From positions 248,001 to 312,000 of the forward strand of contig NZ_JABEPP010000004.1 of the NCBI RefSeq assembly GCF_013044135.1: a stretch of 64,000 bases of DNA, in the 5' to 3' direction. Source of the stretch: Enterovirga aerilata (lineage in GTDB: Bacteria > Pseudomonadota > Alphaproteobacteria > Rhizobiales > Beijerinckiaceae). The position numbers and the translations under genes were made by a program. The notes under the pieces are model-generated. The model saw only the letters and a list, made by a program, of their open reading frames with translations, did no database searches and was not told the DNA's origin. Shown here piece by piece: positions 32,876 through 41,786 of the stretch (its first letter is position 1; each line of letters starts with the position of its first letter).

Positions 32876-33726
32876 TCACGGTCTTCGGAGCCACGGGCAC
32901 CACCGGCGCGCCACTGGTGGAAGCGCTTCTCACCAGGGGCGCGAGGCTGCGTGCCGTCACCGGCCAGCCTGCGAAGGCTGCGGCGCTGGTGGCGAAGGGC
33001 TGCGATGCCGCCGTGGCGGATTTCGGCGACCGCGACGCTTTGGAACGCGCTTGCCAAGGAGCGGAGAAGGCCTATCTCGTGACGCCGCCGCATCAGGACA
33101 TGCGCCGCTGGAAGGCCAATGCCATCGTCGCGGCCAAGGCGGCGGGCGTGCGCCATGTGGTCATGTCCACCGGACTCGGTGCTTCGCCCAGGGCGCGGCT
33201 GACCTTCGGCATGTGGCATTCCGAAAGCCAGGAACTGCTGAAGGACAGCGGCATGGACTGGACCCTGGTTCAGCCCACCTATTTCATGCAAAACCTTCTG
33301 TGGCAGGCTGAAAACATCGTCTCCGATGGCGTCTATTATGACGATCTGGGTGGGCCGGTGGCGTGGGTCGACGCCCGTGACATCGCCGATGTGGCGGTCG
33401 AGGCGCTGCTTGGCGCGGGCCATGCTGGCAAGGCCTATGGCCTGACGGGCGCGGAGGCGTTGACCGGCGAGGAGATCGCCTCGCTCATCAGCGAGGCGAC
33501 AGGCCGCGCGGTGACATGCGCCTCCTTGCCGCCGAATCAGGCCAAGGCGCACATGATTGCGAACGGCATGCACCCCGACGTCGCCGCCGCCATGGTGGAG
33601 TTGGCCTCGCTCGCAGCCAAGGGCTATCTCGCCGGCATTGAGACCACGGTCAGCGAGGTGCTCGGCCGCCCGGCGCGCCGCTTCCGCGACTTTGTGGCCG
33701 AGAACAGGCATGCCTACGTCGGATAA
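32872..33726 (+). CDS. NmrA-like NAD(P)-binding protein
   Basis: Atypical SDR of 284 residues with the N-terminal dinucleotide motif VFGATGTTGAPLVEALL and no catalytic YxxxK. VRHVVMSTGLGASPRA and WTLVQPTYFMQNL are NmrA/HSCARG-type segments. Members act as redox sensors or as quinone- or ketone-handling oxidoreductases. The ATG overlaps the ligase stop by 4 bases and its own stop overlaps the AraC gene by 17 bases, so the three are translationally coupled. A sensor role feeding the adjacent regulator is possible but speculative. Confidence 0.85.
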   Translation: MITVFGATGTTGAPLVEALLTRGARLRAVTGQPAKAAALVAKGCDAAVADFGDRDALERACQGAEKAYLVTPPHQDMRRWKANAIVAAKAAGVRHVVMSTGLGASPRARLTFGMWHSESQELLKDSGMDWTLVQPTYFMQNLLWQAENIVSDGVYYDDLGGPVAWVDARDIADVAVEALLGAGHAGKAYGLTGAEALTGEEIASLISEATGRAVTCASLPPNQAKAHMIANGMHPDVAAAMVELASLAAKGYLAGIETTVSEVLGRPARRFRDFVAENRHAYVG

Positions 33727-34450
33727 GGCGGCGCCCGCGCCGCTTTATCTCGAGCTCGCGCCGCCGGCCGGGGCCCCCGCCCAGATCGACCATTTCTTCG
33801 TCTACTGCGATTGCGGCCTCTTGTCGGGTCCCGGCACCGGCCGCTTCGCCACCGATCTCTTTACGCTTTCCCTGACGCTGCGCGGCGGAGCCGATCGCGG
33901 CCCCCGCGCGCGCCTCGACCTCGAAACGCCCCGCCCCGCCTTCAGCCCGCGCCGCGCGCCCTTCGAGGGCGCGATCGCCGGAATGCGCCTCGAAGCCGCG
34001 CCCCACCTTCTCCCCTCCGAAAGGAATCTGGACGCACTGACCCGTGCCCTTCTGGCGATGGCGAGGAACGGTGAGGCCTGGGCGCCGCTTGTTGCGGCAC
34101 TCGACCAGCTCGCCTGCGACCTGACCTTCTCCGGCAGCCACTCCGCCCCCGCCAGCGCGCGAAGTGAACGGCGTTGCGTTCGCGCGACCACCGGCATGTC
34201 GCGACGGCGGCTCGTCGCCACCCGGCGTTTCCGGACCCTGCTGGACGGGCTTGCGGCGCGCGATCAGGCGTTAAGCGAACTGGCGCTCGATGCAGGGTAC
34301 TACGACCAGTCGCACATGTCGGCCGCCTGCCGCGCCTTCGCCGACGCCCCACCGGGCGTGCTCCGCCGCCTTGCCCGCGCGCGGCCCTCTGGCCGTTTCT
34401 TCCAAGATCAGGGACTCGAAACCCGCCTAAGACTGCTCATCGATCCCTGA
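33710..34450 (+). CDS. AraC-family transcriptional regulator
   Basis: Regulator of 246 residues. The N-terminal half (about 1-145, LYLELAPPAGAPAQIDHFF...) is a divergent sensor-like domain without a motif I recognise. The C-terminal third carries the AraC helix-turn-helix pair: MSRRRLVATRRFRTLL followed by LSELALDAGYYDQSHMSAACRAFADAPPGVLRR. The start ATG at 33710 is inside the NmrA gene. Position within the ligase-NmrA-thioesterase unit suggests local regulation separate from the TetR circuit. The coding strand is notably GC-rich in its first half. Confidence 0.82.
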   Translation: MPTSDKAAPAPLYLELAPPAGAPAQIDHFFVYCDCGLLSGPGTGRFATDLFTLSLTLRGGADRGPRARLDLETPRPAFSPRRAPFEGAIAGMRLEAAPHLLPSERNLDALTRALLAMARNGEAWAPLVAALDQLACDLTFSGSHSAPASARSERRCVRATTGMSRRRLVATRRFRTLLDGLAARDQALSELALDAGYYDQSHMSAACRAFADAPPGVLRRLARARPSGRFFQDQGLETRLRLLIDP

Positions 34451-34467
34451 CGAGGAGCATACAGGCC

Positions 34468-34923
34468 ATGCCCGGTTTCGAGCCGAAGAACCCCGATTTC
34501 GACGCACGCGTGCGCGACAGTTTCGGACGCCAAAAGGTGATGCACACGCTGGATATCACCATTGCCGACCTGTCGCCTGGGCGCATCGTTCTGGAGATGG
34601 CGCACAGCGACGCGCTGACCCAGCAGCACGGCTTCGTTCACGCCGGCATCGTCTCGACAGCGCTCGACAGCGCTTGCGGCTACGCCGCCTTCTCGCTGAT
34701 GCCGACCGAAGCGGCGGTGCTGACCGTGGAGTTCAAGATCAACCTCCTCAACCCAGCCGACGGCGAGCGCTTCCGCTTCGAGGCCGAGGTGGTCAAGCTT
34801 GGCCGCACCCTCACCATCTGCGAGGCGCGCGCCCATGCGCTGAAGGGCGGGACCGAGAAGCTGGTCGCCACGATGACCGGCACGCTGATGGCGCTGTTTG
34901 GACGGACGGGCGTCAGCGGATAG
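34468..34923 (+). CDS. PaaI-type hotdog thioesterase (third copy)
   Basis: Hotdog thioesterase of 151 residues. It has FGRQKVMHTLDITIADL, the active-site helix region HGFVHAGIVSTALDSACGYAAFSL, and VEFKINLLNPADGERFRFEAEVVKLGRTL. The HGFVHAG motif with Asp in STALDSACG is the usual PaaI pattern. ATG 34468 has GAGGAGC about 10 bases upstream. It ends the rightward unit and converges on the ligase gene at 34942-36471. A housekeeping CoA-release role is likely. Confidence 0.88.
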   Translation: MPGFEPKNPDFDARVRDSFGRQKVMHTLDITIADLSPGRIVLEMAHSDALTQQHGFVHAGIVSTALDSACGYAAFSLMPTEAAVLTVEFKINLLNPADGERFRFEAEVVKLGRTLTICEARAHALKGGTEKLVATMTGTLMALFGRTGVSG

Positions 34924-34941
34924 GCGCAGTCGAGGCAGGCC

Positions 34942-36471
34942 TCAGTTGGCCTCGCCCTCAATCCAGGCTTGCAGGACGTGGCGCTGTATCTTGCCGCTGG
35001 TCGAGCGCGGGAAGTCCTCGGAAGCGATGAAGCGGATCTCGCGCGGCCGCTTATAGCCGGCCAGTTGCTCGCGGCAAAGCCGCATCAGCTCGTCGGCATC
35101 GGGGCCGTCGACGTGCCGTGCCACGAAGGCCACCGGGCGTTCGCCCCAGCGCAGGTCCCCGGCCTTTACGACGGCGGCATCGATCACCTGCGGATGCGCC
35201 AGCAGCACCCGCTCGATCTCGGCTGGATAGACGTTTTCCCCACCCGACTTGATGAGATACTTGGCGCGGTCCACGAAGTCGATGGTGCCGTCCGCATTGC
35301 GGCGGAAGACATCGCCCATATGAAAAAAGCCACCGCGAAAGTCGCGGGCGTTGGTCTCGTCGGCATTCCAGTACCCGGAAAACAGCGTGGGGCCGCGCAC
35401 GGCCATTTCTCCGGGCGTTCCATCCGCCACCTCGCGCCCCTCCGGATCGACAAGCCGCACCTCGCAGAAGGCGCTGGCGCGCTTCGACAGACGTTTCGGC
35501 GCGACGCCCACCGGGATCAGCTCGGCCGTGGCCGGCGGCAGCCCCGTTTCGGTCGCGCCGAAGGAGTTGAGATAGGGCGCGCCGATCAGCGACGTGAGTT
35601 CTGCAATCTGATGCGGCGGCACCAGATCGGCCATAGCGCCGCAGACCCTGACGCCTCTGATCGGCAGAGGATTGGCGCGACGTTCCGCGATGAAGGCGTC
35701 GATCGCACCGGGCATCATTATGAACCAGCCGACCTTGTGGCGGCTCAGCGCCTCATTGATGACCGCCGGCTGCAGCCCATCGACCATCACCACGGGGCCA
35801 CCGCGCAAGATCGTGGCTAGCGCATGGTCGGTCGACGCCATATGGAACATCGGCGCCCAGGCGATGAAGGCGTCATCAGGCTGGAGCGCGAGCTGCGCCG
35901 CAAAAACCATGGAACGCGCGATATGGGCGCGATGACTGATGAGTGCGCCCTTGGGCAGCCCCGTGGTGCCGGAGGTGTAGAGGATGGTCAGCCCCGCATC
36001 CACGTCATTCACCAGCGCGTCGATGCGCGGATCTGGCTCTGCTCCAGCCAGTGCGGCCTCCCAGTCGGGGCCGATTTCCAGAACCGGCAGGTGCGAGACC
36101 GCGTCCAAGGCCGCGCGCAACTCTGGCTCGACCACGGCCAGAACCGGTTCGACCAGGTCGATGCAGTGCTTGAGCTCCGGCGCGGCCAGCCTCCAGTTCA
36201 AACAGGCGACGATCGCCCCGATCCCGGCGGCGGCCAGTTGCAGTTCAAGGTACTCGGCGCGATTGTGCGACAGGATCACCAGCCGGTCCCCGGTCTTTAC
36301 CCCCCGCGCCAGAAGCACCGCAGCGAGACGGTCCACACGGCCCAGAAGGGTGCCGTAGCTGTGTCTTATCTCTCCGTTCTCGAGCGCAAGCGCACCTTGT
36401 TGCTCGCGCGCTCTCGTGCGAAACATCGAATAGACATCTGCCCGCCCGGCGCGGGCCACCTCCGGCAGCAT
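34942..36471 (-). CDS. AMP-dependent acyl-CoA ligase (fatty-acyl/cyclohexanecarboxylate type)
   Basis: Ligase of 509 residues with LTILYTSGTTGLPKGALISH (A3), FGATETG (A5), MGDVFRRNADGTIDFVDRAKYLIKSGGENVYPAEIE (hinge region, A7-A8) and the complete A10 lysine motif FPRSTSGKIQRHVL. It resembles medium-chain and alicyclic acid CoA ligases. ATG 36471 is chosen because of GGGAGGAGC just upstream; an upstream ATG at 36507 would overlap fadH. It is the second gene of the leftward fadH operon. The substrate is unknown. Confidence 0.9.
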   Translation of the reverse strand: MLPEVARAGRADVYSMFRTRAREQQGALALENGEIRHSYGTLLGRVDRLAAVLLARGVKTGDRLVILSHNRAEYLELQLAAAGIGAIVACLNWRLAAPELKHCIDLVEPVLAVVEPELRAALDAVSHLPVLEIGPDWEAALAGAEPDPRIDALVNDVDAGLTILYTSGTTGLPKGALISHRAHIARSMVFAAQLALQPDDAFIAWAPMFHMASTDHALATILRGGPVVMVDGLQPAVINEALSRHKVGWFIMMPGAIDAFIAERRANPLPIRGVRVCGAMADLVPPHQIAELTSLIGAPYLNSFGATETGLPPATAELIPVGVAPKRLSKRASAFCEVRLVDPEGREVADGTPGEMAVRGPTLFSGYWNADETNARDFRGGFFHMGDVFRRNADGTIDFVDRAKYLIKSGGENVYPAEIERVLLAHPQVIDAAVVKAGDLRWGERPVAFVARHVDGPDADELMRLCREQLAGYKRPREIRFIASEDFPRSTSGKIQRHVLQAWIEGEAN

Positions 36472-36503
36472 GATGCTCCTCCCTGGCAATCGATCCTGGT
36501 TGT

Positions 36504-38537
36504 TCACAAAGACTGGGCGAGGCGCACTCCTTCATCGATCGCACGCAGCGCATCGAGTTCAGCCGCCTCGGCCGCACCGCCGATCATCGTGGCGGAAATG
36601 CCGCGGGCCGCAAGCGCCTCGACCAGCGTCCGTACGGGTTCCTGTCCCGTACAGAGAACGATCGTATCGGCGGCGATAACTTTTGTCTCGCCGTTCGAAA
36701 GGACGTGGAGCCCCCCATCATCGATACGCTGGTAGACCACGCCCGCTAAGGTCTCGACTCCGTGTTTGCGTAACGCGTTGCGCAGGATCCAGCCGGTCGA
36801 AATGCCAAGCCCCTGTCCCACCTTGCTCGTCTTGCGCTGCAGCATCACCACTTTGCGCTTTGCAGGCACCGCGGCCAGTGGATCGCCCGCCAGCGCGCCG
36901 GCATTCCTGAACTGTCCGTCCACACCCCACGTGTCGAAAAAGGCCGCGTTCTCGTTGGCCTCAGCCGGATGGGTGACAAGGAATTCGGCCACGTCATGGC
37001 CGATCCCGCCGGCGCCCATGATGGCCACGGTTTGTCCGGCCTCGCGCGCGCCGGAGAGGATCTCGGCATAGGTGGCGACCTTGGGATGATCTATGCCCGG
37101 AATGTCCGGAATGCGAGGGGTCACGCCTGAGGCGATCACCACATGGTCGAACCCGGCAAGATCGTCGGCAGTGGCGCGACAGCCCAGCCGCAGGGTGACG
37201 CCGTGCCTGTCCATCTGAGCGGTGTAATAACGCAGCGTTTCGTCGAACTCGTGCTTGCCCGGGGCCGCACGTGCCAGGTTGAGCTGCCCGCCCAGCCGGT
37301 TCTCTGCCTCGAAAAGCGTGACCGCGTGCCCAAGCCGCGCGGCCTCGGCGGCCGTGGCCATACCCGCCGCCCCGCCGCCGACGATCGCCACCTTCTTCGG
37401 GGTCTCGCTCGGCGTGTCACGGAATTCCGTCTCGCGGCCGGCGCGCGGATTGACAAGGCAGCTTGCCGGACGGTCCGAGAAGATGAAATCCAGACATGCC
37501 TGATTGCAGGCGATGCAGGTGTTGATCTCATGGGCCCGACCCTCGCGCACCTTCTTCACGAAATGAGGGTCGGCGAGGAAGGGCCGCGCCATCGAGACCA
37601 TGTCGGCATCCCCGGAGGCCAGGATATCCTCGGCGACCTCGGGGGTATTGATTCGGTTCGAGGCCACCACCGGGATCGACACCGCCGCCTTCACGTTGGC
37701 CGCCGCCTTCCGCCAGGCGCCACGCGGTACTGGGTAGGCGATCGTTGGCACGCGCGCCTCGTGCCAGCCGATTCCGGTGTTCAGAATGTCGGCGCCGGCG
37801 GCCTCGATCTTGCGGGCGAGCGCGGCGATCTCTTCGGCGGGCGCGCCGCCCTCGACAAGATCGGCCGCCGAAATACGGTAGATGACCAGCAAATCCGGTC
37901 CGCAGCGGTCGCGCACCGCGCGCACGATTTCGACCGCGAAGCGGTGCCGGTTGTCGGCGCTGCCACCCCACTCGTCCTCGCGTTTGTTGGTGTGGGTCAC
38001 GGTGAATTCATTAATGAGATAGCCTTCGGAGCCCATGATTTCGACGCCATCGAAACCGGCAGATTGCGCGTTGAGCGCTGCCTGGGCGAAATCTTCAATG
38101 GTGTGCAGAATATCCTGTTCGCTCATCTCCCGCGGGGAATAGGGGTTTATCGGCGCCCGAATCGGCGAAGGTGCCACGCAACCTTCAAACTTGGCATAAC
38201 GCCCCGCGTGGCAGATCTGCGCGCAAATCAGGCTGCCTTCCTGATGGACTGCATCGCAAATCGGCTTGAGGCTCAGCGCCTGCTGCGGATCGTCGAGCCG
38301 CGGACCTTCCGGATCGAACATGCCTTCGGCGTTGGGCGAAAAACCGCCAGTCACGATGACTGCCGCTTCGCCGTGCGCGCGTTCACGATAGAACGCGACC
38401 TGTCTTTCGATACCGTTGGCTTCGGTTTCAAGCCGCGTGTGCATCGAGCCCATAATGACCCGGTTTCGCAGATCGTGGACGCCTGCCCGGATCGGGGACA
38501 GCAATTTCTCGAAGGTTCTTCCGCGCCTGTCGGACAT
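36504..38537 (-). CDS. fadH: NADPH-dependent 2,4-dienoyl-CoA reductase (FadH-like flavin/iron-sulfur enzyme)
   Basis: Old-yellow-enzyme-type protein of 677 residues. An N-terminal FMN TIM barrel (about 1-350) contains FAQAALNAQSAGFDGVEIMG and NTGIGWHEAR. A 4Fe-4S site follows, with cysteines in CIACNQACLDFIF and a fourth in SCLVNP. The C-terminal FAD/NADPH part begins VAIVGGGAAGMATAAEAARLG. It reduces the 2,4-dienoyl-CoA produced from unsaturated chains, a step needed for isoprenoid or polyunsaturated acids. The start at ATG 38537 (MSDRRGR) follows GGGAGG at 10 bases; GTG 38543 is possible. It is divergent from the nine-gene operon, with an operator between. Confidence 0.9.
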   Translation of the reverse strand: MSDRRGRTFEKLLSPIRAGVHDLRNRVIMGSMHTRLETEANGIERQVAFYRERAHGEAAVIVTGGFSPNAEGMFDPEGPRLDDPQQALSLKPICDAVHQEGSLICAQICHAGRYAKFEGCVAPSPIRAPINPYSPREMSEQDILHTIEDFAQAALNAQSAGFDGVEIMGSEGYLINEFTVTHTNKREDEWGGSADNRHRFAVEIVRAVRDRCGPDLLVIYRISAADLVEGGAPAEEIAALARKIEAAGADILNTGIGWHEARVPTIAYPVPRGAWRKAAANVKAAVSIPVVASNRINTPEVAEDILASGDADMVSMARPFLADPHFVKKVREGRAHEINTCIACNQACLDFIFSDRPASCLVNPRAGRETEFRDTPSETPKKVAIVGGGAAGMATAAEAARLGHAVTLFEAENRLGGQLNLARAAPGKHEFDETLRYYTAQMDRHGVTLRLGCRATADDLAGFDHVVIASGVTPRIPDIPGIDHPKVATYAEILSGAREAGQTVAIMGAGGIGHDVAEFLVTHPAEANENAAFFDTWGVDGQFRNAGALAGDPLAAVPAKRKVVMLQRKTSKVGQGLGISTGWILRNALRKHGVETLAGVVYQRIDDGGLHVLSNGETKVIAADTIVLCTGQEPVRTLVEALAARGISATMIGGAAEAAELDALRAIDEGVRLAQSL

Positions 38538-38573
38538 ATCCACGTTACCTCCCATTGCATCTTGCCAAGCATT

Positions 38574-38587
38574 CTAACGTTTGTTAG
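38574..38587. promoter_or_regulatory. TetR-type operator, site 6
   Basis: CTAACGTTTGTTAG carries both outer arms CTAAC and GTTAG with one inner mismatch. It lies between the divergent starts of fadH (38537) and the acyl-CoA dehydrogenase (38631), so it can govern both the fadH operon and the nine-gene operon. Confidence 0.78.
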
Positions 38588-38630
38588 GTTTTTTGGGAAG
38601 TGAGATTCACAGGCTCGGGAGGGCTATCAC

Positions 38631-39812
38631 GTGCAGTTTCAACCGACAGATGACCAGCAGGCCTTTCGAGAGACAGCACAGCGTTTCGCACGTGAAAAGC
38701 TGGCCGAGAGTTATCAGAAGCGGGCAACCGAGCACGTGATGGATCGCGGGCTCATCAAGGAGATGGGGGCGCTTGGGCTGATCGGCGCCGATCTGCCCGA
38801 GGAGTTCGGCGGGTTGGGCGAGAGCTCCGTCACGGCCGGATTGATCGTCGAGGAAATCGCGCGGGCCGATTTCAATGTCAGCTACATCCAGCTTCTGGGG
38901 TCGCTGATGGGCGGCATGGTCGCGAAACACGCCTTGCCCGACATCGCCAAGGAATGGGTGCCCCGCGTCACGGCGGGTGAGGCGGTGATAGGGTTGGGAT
39001 TGACCGAGCCGCGCGGCGGATCGGACGCGGCGAACCTGCAACTCAGGGCCGCCAAATCCGGCAACGGCTGGCGGCTGAACGGCGAGAAAACGTCGATGAG
39101 CTTTGCCGCGCAGGCCGACGCGGCGGTGGTCTTTGCCCGTACCGGCGATCCCGAGGGCGGATCGCGGGGCGTCAGTGCGTTCCTTGTGGACCTGAATGAA
39201 AAGGGCATCAACCGCACGCATTTCGACGACATTGGCACCAAGCCCGTGGGGCGCGGTTCGGTCTTCTTTGACGACGTCTTCGTCCCCTCCCAATGCCTGA
39301 TGGCCGAGCAGGACCGTGCCTTCGGCACGATCATGGCGGGCTTCGACTATTCCCGAGCGCTGATCGGGCTGCAATGTCTGGGCGCGGCGCAGGCCTCAGT
39401 GGACGAAACCTGGACCTATGTGCAGGAACGCGAAGCCTTCGGCGCGCCGCTGGCGCAGTATCAGGGCGTCAGCTTCCCGCTGGCCGAGGCCGAAACGCAG
39501 CTCACCATGATGCGGCAGCTTTGCTACTACACGCTCGATCTGCGCGACCGTGACCTGCCGCACACCAAGGAGGCGGCGATGTGCAAGTGGTACGTGCCGA
39601 AGACCGCTTGCGAGATCATCCATCAGTGCCTGATCCTGCACGGCCACTACGGTTATACCACCGACCTGCCTCACCATCAGCGCTACAACGACGTCCTGGG
39701 CCTGCAGATCGGCGACGGTACCGCGCAAATCCAGAAGCTCGTCATCGCGCGCGAGAAGGTCGGCCGCATGGCGCTGCAATACGACAAGAAGGCCAAGGGA
39801 GGCGCGAAATGA
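38631..39812 (+). CDS. Acyl-CoA dehydrogenase with Asp at the C-terminal catalytic position (alicyclic-type)
   Basis: Acyl-CoA dehydrogenase of 393 residues with DLPEEFGGLGESS, LTEPRGGSDAANL and GEKTSMSFAAQ. The isovaleryl-type Glu is absent (GFDYSRALIG). At the medium-chain catalytic position the sequence reads IGDGTAQIQK, so Asp would be the base. Asp at this site has been described for cyclohexanecarboxyl- and cyclohexenecarboxyl-CoA dehydrogenases, so an alicyclic substrate is suggested. The start is GTG 38631 with GGGAGGG upstream. It is first in the nine-gene operon and overlaps the hydratase by ATGA. Confidence 0.88.
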   Translation: MQFQPTDDQQAFRETAQRFAREKLAESYQKRATEHVMDRGLIKEMGALGLIGADLPEEFGGLGESSVTAGLIVEEIARADFNVSYIQLLGSLMGGMVAKHALPDIAKEWVPRVTAGEAVIGLGLTEPRGGSDAANLQLRAAKSGNGWRLNGEKTSMSFAAQADAAVVFARTGDPEGGSRGVSAFLVDLNEKGINRTHFDDIGTKPVGRGSVFFDDVFVPSQCLMAEQDRAFGTIMAGFDYSRALIGLQCLGAAQASVDETWTYVQEREAFGAPLAQYQGVSFPLAEAETQLTMMRQLCYYTLDLRDRDLPHTKEAAMCKWYVPKTACEIIHQCLILHGHYGYTTDLPHHQRYNDVLGLQIGDGTAQIQKLVIAREKVGRMALQYDKKAKGGAK

Positions 39813-40588
39813 GCGTTCCCGTCAATGTCAGCGTCGAGGGCAGCGTCGGCATTATCGAGCTCGCCCGCCCCGACAAGTTCAACTGCCTGTCGCTGGAGGT
39901 CCATGAGTGCATCTCCAGGGCCCGCGAAACGTTTGAGGCCGACCGCGACATTCGCTCGATCCTGATTTGCGCACAGGGAAAGCACTTCTGCACCGGCGCC
40001 GACCTGACCGAGGTGAAAGGCAAGATGAGCGATGCGCAGGCGCTGGACCATTTCATCGCCTTTGGCATGGAAGGGCTTCGCAAGCTGGAACAGAGCCGTC
40101 TCCCCGTGGTCGTCGCGGTGCAGGGGCTTTGCCTGGCCGGCGGGCTCGAGCTGATGCTGTCCTGCGATGTCTGTTTCGCCGCGGAAAGCGCTCAGCTCGG
40201 CGACCAGCACGCAAAGTACGGGCTGATCCCCGGCTGGGGCGGCAGCCAGCGGCTGACCCGGGTGATGGGCCTGCGCCGGGCGCTCGATCTGATGTTCTCG
40301 GCCCGCTGGCTGAAGGCGGACGAGGCGAAGGAGGCCGGACTGGTGAACTACGTCGTGCCGGACGAAGAGCTGCGCCAGGCGGCGTTGGACTACTGCCTGA
40401 CGATCGCCACCCGCTCACGCCCCGGCATTGCCGAGATGAAGCGCCTGGCGCGCGAAGGCGCCGACATGGGCCTCGACCAGCAGATGCGGCTGGAGCGCGA
40501 CGCTGCCGTGCGTGCGCTACGAAGCGAGGATGTGGCCGAAGGGCTGGACGCGTTCGAAAACCGGCGCGTGCCGGCCTTCAAAGCCTGA
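39809..40588 (+). CDS. Enoyl-CoA hydratase
   Basis: Crotonase-fold hydratase of 259 residues. KHFCTGADLTEV and GLCLAGGLELMLSCDVCFA form the oxyanion hole, and GDQHAKYGLIPGWGGSQRLTR is the typical central block. In this block the first catalytic Glu position appears as Asp or His (LGDQHAKYG) rather than FGxPE, so hydratase efficiency or regiochemistry may differ. It is translationally coupled to the upstream dehydrogenase and followed by another dehydrogenase after 13 bases. Confidence 0.88.
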   Translation: MSVPVNVSVEGSVGIIELARPDKFNCLSLEVHECISRARETFEADRDIRSILICAQGKHFCTGADLTEVKGKMSDAQALDHFIAFGMEGLRKLEQSRLPVVVAVQGLCLAGGLELMLSCDVCFAAESAQLGDQHAKYGLIPGWGGSQRLTRVMGLRRALDLMFSARWLKADEAKEAGLVNYVVPDEELRQAALDYCLTIATRSRPGIAEMKRLAREGADMGLDQQMRLERDAAVRALRSEDVAEGLDAFENRRVPAFKA

Positions 40589-40601
40589 CAAGAGGTGCGG
40601 G

Positions 40602-41762
40602 ATGGACTTCACGCTCAACGATGAGCAGCGCCAGATCTACGACTACGGCGCCCAGCTCGCGCAGAAATTCGACAACGCCTACTGGCTGGATCACGCCCGC
40701 CGGCACGCCTTTCCCAAAGAGATGTTCCAGCAGATCGCCGAGGACGGCTTTCTCGGCATCATGGTACCCGAGGAATATGGCGGCGCCGGTCTCGGCATGA
40801 CCGAGATGGCGCTCTTCATGGAGGGCACGGCGAACCACGGCATCCCGCTCCTGATGATGGTGGTCGGCCCCACCATGTCGCTGTCGCATATCGCCAGCCA
40901 CGGGACCGAGTTCCACCGCAGGGAACTCCTGCCGGCCGCGTGCCGGGGCGAGATCCAGTTCTGCTTCGCGATCACCGAACCGGGCGCCGGGTCCAACACG
41001 ATCAAGGCCACGACGCTTGCCAGGCGCAAGGGCAACCGTTTTGCGCTAACGGGGGAAAAGACCTTCATCACCGGCGCCGACGTCTCCGACTACTGCCTCG
41101 TGGTGGCGCGCACCAAGCCTCACACCGAGGTCTCCCGCAAGACCGACGGCTTCACGCTGTTCGCCGTGGACCTGAAGAAGAAGGGCGTAGAAATGCAGCG
41201 GGTGAAGGTCTCGATCCCACTGCCGGAAGAACAATGGACGCTGTTCTTCGACGAGGTGGATCTCGGTCCCGAGGATATCGTGGGCGAGGTGGACGATGGC
41301 TTTTCCATCCTGTTCGATTCGCTCAATCCCGAACGCATCATCCTGGCGGCGCTTTGCTGTGGCATTGGCCGGTTCGCCTTACGGAAGGCAGTGGCCTATG
41401 CTTGCGAGCGCAACGTCTTTGGCCAGCCGATCGGCGCGCATCAGGGCGTGCAGCATCCGATGGCCAAGGCCCACACGGCCGTGGAGATGGCGAGCCTGAT
41501 GACCCGCCGCGCGGCCTGGGAATTCGACAACAAGCTTTCGGCCGGCGCCTCGTCGAACATGGCGAAATATGCCGCCGCCGAGGCCGGGATCGAAGCCGTG
41601 GACGCTGCCCTTCAGGCCCATGGCGGGTCGGGTTTCACGGAAGATACCGGGCTGTACGAGCTTTATCCGTTGGTGCGCCTGCTACGCACCGCGCCGGTGA
41701 ACCGTGAACTGTGCCTCAGCTTTATTGGCGAGAAGGTTATGGGTCTGCCGCGGTCGTATTGA
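40602..41762 (+). CDS. Acyl-CoA dehydrogenase (paralogue of the one at 5060-6226)
   Basis: Dehydrogenase of 386 residues with MVPEEYGGAGLG, ITEPGAGSNTIKA and GEKTFITGADVSDY. The candidate base is Glu in SLNPERIILAA. The C-terminus is GEKVMGLPRSY, and QPIGAHQGVQHPMAKAH parallels the gene at 5060-6226 (QPIG/RPIGQNQGVQHPLAKAW). It lies in the nine-gene operon between the hydratase and the PaaK-type ligase. Two dehydrogenases of different catalytic type in one operon suggest two distinct oxidation steps. Confidence 0.92.
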   Translation: MDFTLNDEQRQIYDYGAQLAQKFDNAYWLDHARRHAFPKEMFQQIAEDGFLGIMVPEEYGGAGLGMTEMALFMEGTANHGIPLLMMVVGPTMSLSHIASHGTEFHRRELLPAACRGEIQFCFAITEPGAGSNTIKATTLARRKGNRFALTGEKTFITGADVSDYCLVVARTKPHTEVSRKTDGFTLFAVDLKKKGVEMQRVKVSIPLPEEQWTLFFDEVDLGPEDIVGEVDDGFSILFDSLNPERIILAALCCGIGRFALRKAVAYACERNVFGQPIGAHQGVQHPMAKAHTAVEMASLMTRRAAWEFDNKLSAGASSNMAKYAAAEAGIEAVDAALQAHGGSGFTEDTGLYELYPLVRLLRTAPVNRELCLSFIGEKVMGLPRSY

Positions 41763-41786
41763 TCGCGAAAGCCCAGGGAGGAAAGC

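Noticed and set aside
36683..38603. Long rightward frames opposite fadH
   Set aside because: The opposite strand shows FMN, iron-sulfur and FAD motifs of FadH; the rightward frames have none.
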